Below are positions 20,146-24,664 of a stretch of 24,664 nucleotides of DNA, one piece after another. Source of the stretch: Haplomitrium mnioides (lineage: Eukaryota; Marchantiophyta; Haplomitriopsida; Calobryales). The stretch lies in NCBI GenBank assembly GCA_049999725.1, contig JBNGIS010030622.1:1-24664 (forward strand), written 5' to 3'. The notes beneath the pieces were generated by a model. It saw only the letters and a program-made list of their open reading frames with translations, did not search any database and was not told where the DNA came from. How positions within the stretch are numbered: position 1 is the first letter of the stretch; the number at the start of each line of letters is the position of its first letter. Position numbers and translations under genes: made by a program.

Positions 20146-20469
20146 CTTTGTGCAACCAAATTCAAAATGAGTTTATTTTGACATTTGTTTAAATTTTTTA
20201 GCTTTGAAATGTACATTATTCCAAATGCAAGTTTTTTGTGAAAACAAAACACAATTTTTAGGCTTTTCATTGATTTCGATATTTCTAATGTTTTCACAAA
20301 AAATAAGAATATTATTCAATTTTGCATAATAAAATTCCTTCTTGATCTATCAAGATTGTTTAAATTGTCAAAAATGAACCAAAAAAAACTCACATAGTTT
20401 ATTTTCCGAAAAGTAGTCTTATTTTCTTTGTTTTTTTAGCTAGAAAATGACCTTTTTTTTTCAAAAGAA

Positions 20470-20518
20470 AAAGTTCATGTTTTGAATAGCTTGTTTCTAG
20501 TTCAAAGTAGCAATTGTT
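20470..20518. repeat. right terminal inverted repeat (diverged)
   Basis: CTAGTTCAAAGTAGCAATTGTT ends the element. Its reverse complement matches AACAACYRCTACTTTGAAC of the other ends. The inner half is only loosely similar. Confidence 0.55.
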
Positions 20519-21079
20519 CCATCCAAAAACAAAACACAGCCAGTTTCTTATTATAGGCCACACATTTAATTTTTGTTTTGGCCTCAAATTTAGTATACAC
20601 CTCTTTGAATGCCACACTCTATTTCTTTCATTTGCAATTGTGGCCAAAGGTCAAACTTGATTTTTGCTTCTATATTTCCCCTCTTCTTCCATGGCACTAA
20701 AGAGAAATTTTGAATTCTAAATTTTGTCGCTCTACACACTCCTTAGTCCATGACTGTGTATGAGGAAGCCACCTGCTTTCTCTACTCGATCTGAATGTTA
20801 TACCGTCGTTATTTGCAAGTCCCACCTCCTTCTCCATCCGACTCTCTTACGTCGCCCAAACTTTCTCCATCAACTCAATTGGTGCAACTACTTGAATTCT
20901 TTGACCTTATTCAAGTTCCTCCAACCATGGCTTTTCTCCTCACCCAACTATTTTGATACTCATGTCAGAAACTCACAAGCTAGATGTATGTGGATCATGT
21001 CGATGTAGACACCTACATGAACTGATTCATTTCTCTTGCTACGGTCACTTGCAAAGTTGCAGACCTCTTTCAATTCCAA
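20519..21079. other. no recognisable gene
   Basis: Flank between the TIR element and the gag-like remnant. Open frames of 82 codons on each strand (20399-20647 minus, 20760-21008 plus) show no recognisable domain. Confidence 0.4.
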
Positions 21080-22330
21080 TTTCCCACAATGCTAGATGGA
21101 GATGCCATCAATCACTATTTTTGTGAGCCAATTGTTGTTCCTTCGTAGCCACATCTTCAAATTACTTTCATGGATAGATTTTGCCTAGCCTACCATTTTG
21201 ATTGTGCTTGGGACAAGCTATTTTGCATTAAGATGCATGTTGATAAATCAGTGCAAGATCATAATAATTGCTTTAAGGTCGTTGTGAGAAAGAGAAGAAC
21301 TCCTCCGCCTGATGATGATCAAATCAAGCTCTTCATTTAAAGCCTTTCGAATGCAATTCAAGAACATGTCTTGCTCTAGGACCCCCAGATGCTCAAACGT
21401 GCAATTCAATTAGCCATCTTTTATGACAAAAAGTTGCTATATCGGTTTCGATTTGCATCCTCTTCTTTCTCAATACCCGATCATTTGCACTCCTATTCAT
21501 CCATGCATGGTATATTGTTCACTACTTCTTTGGTTGTTTCTCAACCACTTCAATCATTGTCTGATTTGTTTGTCGCTTAAAACTCTAACTTCGAGGTGAA
21601 GCTCACCAAGGTGATCTCAAGACTTATGGACCAGATTTCCAACCTGAAACTCCAAATAGTGAATTTGAGTCCTACCCCAACTCTTCCCTCATGTGCCTCA
21701 AACAAATGGTGCATATGCTCTAGCAAGCAGCATTTGCCACTAGAAGCTTGCCCTTCAATTTCATGGTGTGACATTTGTCTCTCATCTGAATATGCAAACA
21801 ATGTTTGCCTTATCTGGCAAAGAATTAAAGGGGTCACTACTCAATCAACTCTAGAGATCAACCAGACAATCGTTCAACAGGCGTAGCTAGCCTTTCAAGC
21901 ACTTGCTCCTCAAACAAAAATGCATTATGAAGCTCTTATGCATGCTTACCAAGTGGTTCCTATGAATGTAACTCTTTGTTTGGGGAATCAGCTTCCATCT
22001 TCGACTTTGGCTTATTTGAGCATTCCTTCCTCTATTCTCCTTAATCCTCCTTTCATAGCTCTTATTGCGCGTGCTCCAAACTTAACCATTTGAAAGGATA
22101 GTCATTCCTCCTCCCTTTTCGATGCTAGACTTCTGCCATCTGTCGTTTCCAACCCGAAGCCGATTCCATCATTGGTACATCTTTCATCACATGTTGTTAC
22201 TATTCCAACTTTGGCACATGCTCTAGAGCTGCCACGTGTTCGTAGGACTAGTGCCCAAAAATTGGCTAAATGTCCATTTGCAATCGTACTCGATTATAAT
22301 TCCCTTAAGGATATAGCATCCTGACCATCA
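21080..22330 (+). pseudogene. Ty3/gypsy-type gag remnant
   Basis: A single frame, with stops near 21338, 21374, 21578 and 21887, reads AWDKLFCIKMHVDKSVQDHN, DDDQIKLFI, SLSNAIQEHVLL and DPQMLKRAIQLAIFYDKK. This follows the retrotransposon gag pattern W-x-x-L, SV-x-x-Y/H, F, the L-x-x-x-I-x-x-x-VL-x-x-x-P block and AI-x-x-A. At about 21707-21800 two Cys-His clusters follow (KWCICSSKQHLPLEACP and WCDICLSSEYANNVC), similar to zinc knuckles but not exact CCHC. After a Pro/Ala-rich stretch comes RRTSAQKLAKCPFAIVLDYN near 22240. No protease, reverse transcriptase or LTR was identified nearby, so this is a fragment. Confidence 0.5.
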
Positions 22331-23174
22331 AACATAACCTTCGGTCAAATTTTGAAAATGCATGCATCCACCTGCCGAGACTTGCAAAAGACTCTCGTCA
22401 TTCCCCCCACAAATCATGAATTGTGAATTTCCTTCGAGCTTGAAAGCTAAGATCTCGATTGCGCAGCAATCCCTTCTCCCAAAACCAATCCAATAAACTC
22501 CTTCAAACTTGCCTACCGAATGTGAATCGCCATTTTGAAGAAGACGAAGAGCATCTTGATTCTTTTGTCCCCAAAAATTCCATTGTTTATATGGTCTTTG
22601 TGTTTGATCCAAGCACATCTACGACTTTAGTTTTCATAGACTGCATTCTAATTCCTAAAGTGCATTTATATACTAGTTCAACGGTCAAGATCATGACTAA
22701 ATCAACTATGAGATCAATTGTCTATTCATTGTCAGCCTTGCATAAATCCTCCCTCCTAATTTGACTAGTAGATGGTTGCAAAATAGCCCACTATGTGTTC
22801 TTCAAAACATACCAACTCTCTAGCGCATTATATAGTGATCAGCACATTACAGCAAAACCAATATCCTCTTCTATTTGGTCAGCCTTGGCTAAAGTATAGT
22901 TATGCACAAATGGATTTTGCAATAGGCACATTGACAATTGGCTCGCCCAACTAGAGAGTGGTTCTCTTATTGTATTCCAACTCGCCCATTCCGATGATTT
23001 AAAAGATTCATGAGTTTTGTCATGATGTATCTTTTGTAGACCCGAATTCTTGATTCTTGGTCCAAGACTTTGATTCTATCAATGAGTCCAACTTCTTTGG
23101 TTCCCTCTCCACCTCATGTAATTTTGTGGAGGTCACGTTTATTGACCTACTTGTTGTTCTTCAACAATATAAAA
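22331..23174. other. decayed sequence, possibly the continuation of the retroelement
   Basis: Weak frames such as STTLVFIDC within 22459-22764 could be an eroded protease region (VFIDxG-like), but the match is too poor to call. 22770-23174 shows nothing recognisable. Confidence 0.25.
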
Positions 23175-23213
23175 AACAACCACTACTTTGAACCAAGAAC
23201 CACTACTGAGTTC
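23175..23213. repeat. terminal repeat of the second methyltransferase element
   Basis: It begins AACAACCACTACTTTGAACC and continues AAGAACCACTACTGAGTTC. It is nearly identical to 15574-15612 in the same orientation and inverted relative to 11049-11089. Confidence 0.75.
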
Positions 23214-23504
23214 TTGTTTCACTTGGTAGTTGCAAATATTATCTTTTGTGATTTGGTATTGAAAACATCAATTTTATATTTGTGAGTTTTTTTTCGCAAA
23301 GAAAATTGTTTTTAAAAAATACAAATTGTGTATTTTACATTGAGATTATATTTTAAAATTTTCTTTATAATGAACACTCTTAATAACAAGCATTTTAGTT
23401 ATTGAAATATTTTATTAAAACCTCACACTATTGTGAATACACTAAATTCATCAAAAGTTAAATAAAACATATACCTTTTATAAAAACAATTATATGCAAA
23501 CGTG

Positions 23505-23960
23505 GATGTCTACTCACATAAGGACTTTGAACCAAACTAAAAGCGTTGTAGCTATTAAATCCTAAGCAAGCATAGACTCCAAACTAGAACCCTAAAGCCT
23601 ATGCATGCAGAGACCTCGAACGAGAATCCTAAAGCCTATGCATGTGTAGACTCTGAACGAGAACAATAAAGCTTGGCACGAGTAGACTCCGAACAAGAAC
23701 CCTAAAGCCTAGGTGTGCCTAGACTCTAAACAAGAACTCTAAAGCCTATACGCGTATAGACATTGAACAAGAATCTTAAAGCTTATGCGTGTAGAGACTC
23801 TGACCAAGAACCTTAAAGCTTATGCGCTTATAGACTCTGAACGAGAACTATAAAGCTTATGTGCGTGTAGACTCTAAAAAAGAACCCTAAAGCATAGGCG
23901 GTTAGAGATGGCTAAAGCTCATATGCGCATGAACTCCAAGCGTTGTGCACAAGTACTCCA
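23505..23960. repeat. 37-bp palindrome array of the second methyltransferase element
   Basis: Units such as CCTAAAGCCTATGCATG followed by TGTAGACTCTGAACGAGAA recur about every 37 bp. This is the reverse complement of the unit type at 10391-10760, with the same ATGCRYGCAT-like centre. Confidence 0.85.
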
Positions 23961-24093
23961 AACGATTCTTATACTAGCAATTGACTCCAAACCATTCTTA
24001 TGCGCACCAAATTGAATTGTGATGAAAAGACTTAAAATGGATTGGGAGTGCAATAAGTTGAAATTTAGAAAATAAAACTTTGTAAGAAAATAC

Positions 24094-24099
24094 TTTATT
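24094..24099 (-). terminator. poly(A) signal of the second methyltransferase copy
   Basis: Reads AATAAA on the minus strand, 16 bp after the stop, as in the first copy at 10090-10095. Confidence 0.55.
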
Positions 24100-24114
24100 A
24101 ATAAAGCAATTAGT

Positions 24115-24664
24115 TCAAATAGATGTTGAGGCTCTATCCTCTTTGGAAGGAATTGTCTAATCTAAATTCAATGATTAAGCATATGCAGCTATTAAAGAGT
24201 CTTGTCAAGACTCTCCAATCCCAGAGATAGCAACGGAATCACCGATAGGACCTACAGTATCAGAAAGAACATATTCTTTATGGTATGCATAGACTATCTA
24301 TGACTCAATCACATCAAATGGCAAGGAAGCCATCATCAAAACTCATTGAGGAATGTAGATAGATTGATGTCTATCATATTCTACCGCGATGCAGTTTCAC
24401 ATCAGATTTAAAGCACAAACAAGACATGTGCCAGACTTAGAGCAAAGATCTAAGATCCATTCTTGCTCTGTTGACAAATGGTCAATGAAAATTTTATAAA
24501 GAGTTTGCAGCTTTTGATAAACATTGACATGAAAGCATCATCTCTTGGATGTTTAAGTTTTGCCAAAACCATAGAACAACTAAAAATACTACGCATTATT
24601 TGCCGAGGTAGACCAGCCACATGAGCATTTGCAATTTTAGGACCACCAAAATGATGAATGTTGC
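24115..24664 (-). pseudogene. DNA methyltransferase C-terminal fragment, second copy
   Basis: On the minus strand it reads NIHHFGGPKIANAH at the window edge, a deletion, GLPRQIM, LKHPRDDA, a frameshift, FIDHLST, then EWILDLCSKSGTCLVCALNL, NCIAVEYDRHQSIYIPQ and the Ser-rich tail to TGA at 24115-24117. DLCSKSGT keeps motif I (D-x-x-x-G-T) better than the first copy and supports the SAM-binding assignment. At least six in-frame stops occur. One is a TAG where the first copy has CAG (9889-9891, ESQ), which shows the direction of decay. Confidence 0.75.

Larger units (their letters stand above)
15574..20518. mobile_element. TIR-bounded element (4.9 kb) with palindrome arrays and a P450 pseudogene
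   Basis: The left end begins AACAACCACTACTTTGAACC. The right end, read on the minus strand, begins AACAATTGCTACTTTGAAC. Each end is followed inward by about 340 bp of AT-rich DNA and then by a palindrome array (25-bp units left, 63-bp and looser units right). The centre (16690-19194) holds the P450 remnant. No transposase-like or methyltransferase sequence was seen inside, so it would be non-autonomous. I found no convincing target duplication: CACCAAT is on the left and CCATCC on the right. The TIRs match each other well for about 20 bp and weakly beyond. Confidence 0.6.
23175..24664 (-). mobile_element. 3' part of a second ParB-methyltransferase element (inverted, runs off window)
   Basis: From its end at 23175, read on the minus strand, it matches 9453-11089 in the same order: methyltransferase C-terminal part, poly(A) signal, 37-bp palindrome array, AT-rich subterminal DNA and terminal repeat. 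Similarity is clear by eye throughout, roughly 75-85%. Small deletions are present, including about 26 codons missing after NIHHFGGPKIANAH. Confidence 0.8.

Overview
The window looks like repeat-dominated nuclear DNA of a land plant with a large genome. It is AT-rich, with plant-type GT-AG introns, decayed transposable elements, a Ty3/gypsy-type gag remnant and a plant A-type cytochrome P450 relic. A gymnosperm is my guess, but nothing here proves it. I see no intact cellular gene. No rRNA, tRNA or CRISPR was recognised.

Layout. (1) 1-2488, minus strand: broken gene for a DUF7869-like, probably transposase-related protein (motifs DGMD, LQLDN, VGHTH-x-x-ID). (2) 2489-3525: intergenic region between divergent genes. 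(3) 3526-10074, plus strand: broken multi-exon gene whose pieces read as an N-terminal region, a Lys-rich linker, a ParB-like domain and a beta-class N6/N4-type DNA methyltransferase. A 2538-bp solo LTR (6721-9258) with a 5-bp target duplication (TCCTT) splits the methyltransferase; the reading frame is continuous across the insertion site. (4) 10075-11089: 3' region with poly(A) signal, palindrome array and an element end. (5) 11090-15573: mostly unrecognised, with a 336-bp tandem duplication. (6) 15574-20518: a 4.9-kb element with terminal inverted repeats and internal palindrome arrays, enclosing the P450 pseudogene. (7) 20519-23174: gag-like remnant. (8) 23175-24664, minus strand: 3' part of a second methyltransferase element, inverted relative to the first.

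The unifying signal is a short palindrome, core about YATGCGYGCATR, arranged with periods of 23, 24, 25, 37 or 63 bp. Arrays lie in both introns and the 3' region of the ParB-methyltransferase gene, inside both ends of the P450-bearing element, and in the inverted copy. Isolated perfect or near-perfect 24-bp copies lie in the DUF7869-like gene. I infer a family of large DNA transposons that carried a transposase-like gene and a ParB-methyltransferase gene, head to head, together with palindromic arrays that may have served as binding or methylation sites. All copies here are dead. Their nonsense codons are mostly TAG, as expected from decay of methylated CAG.
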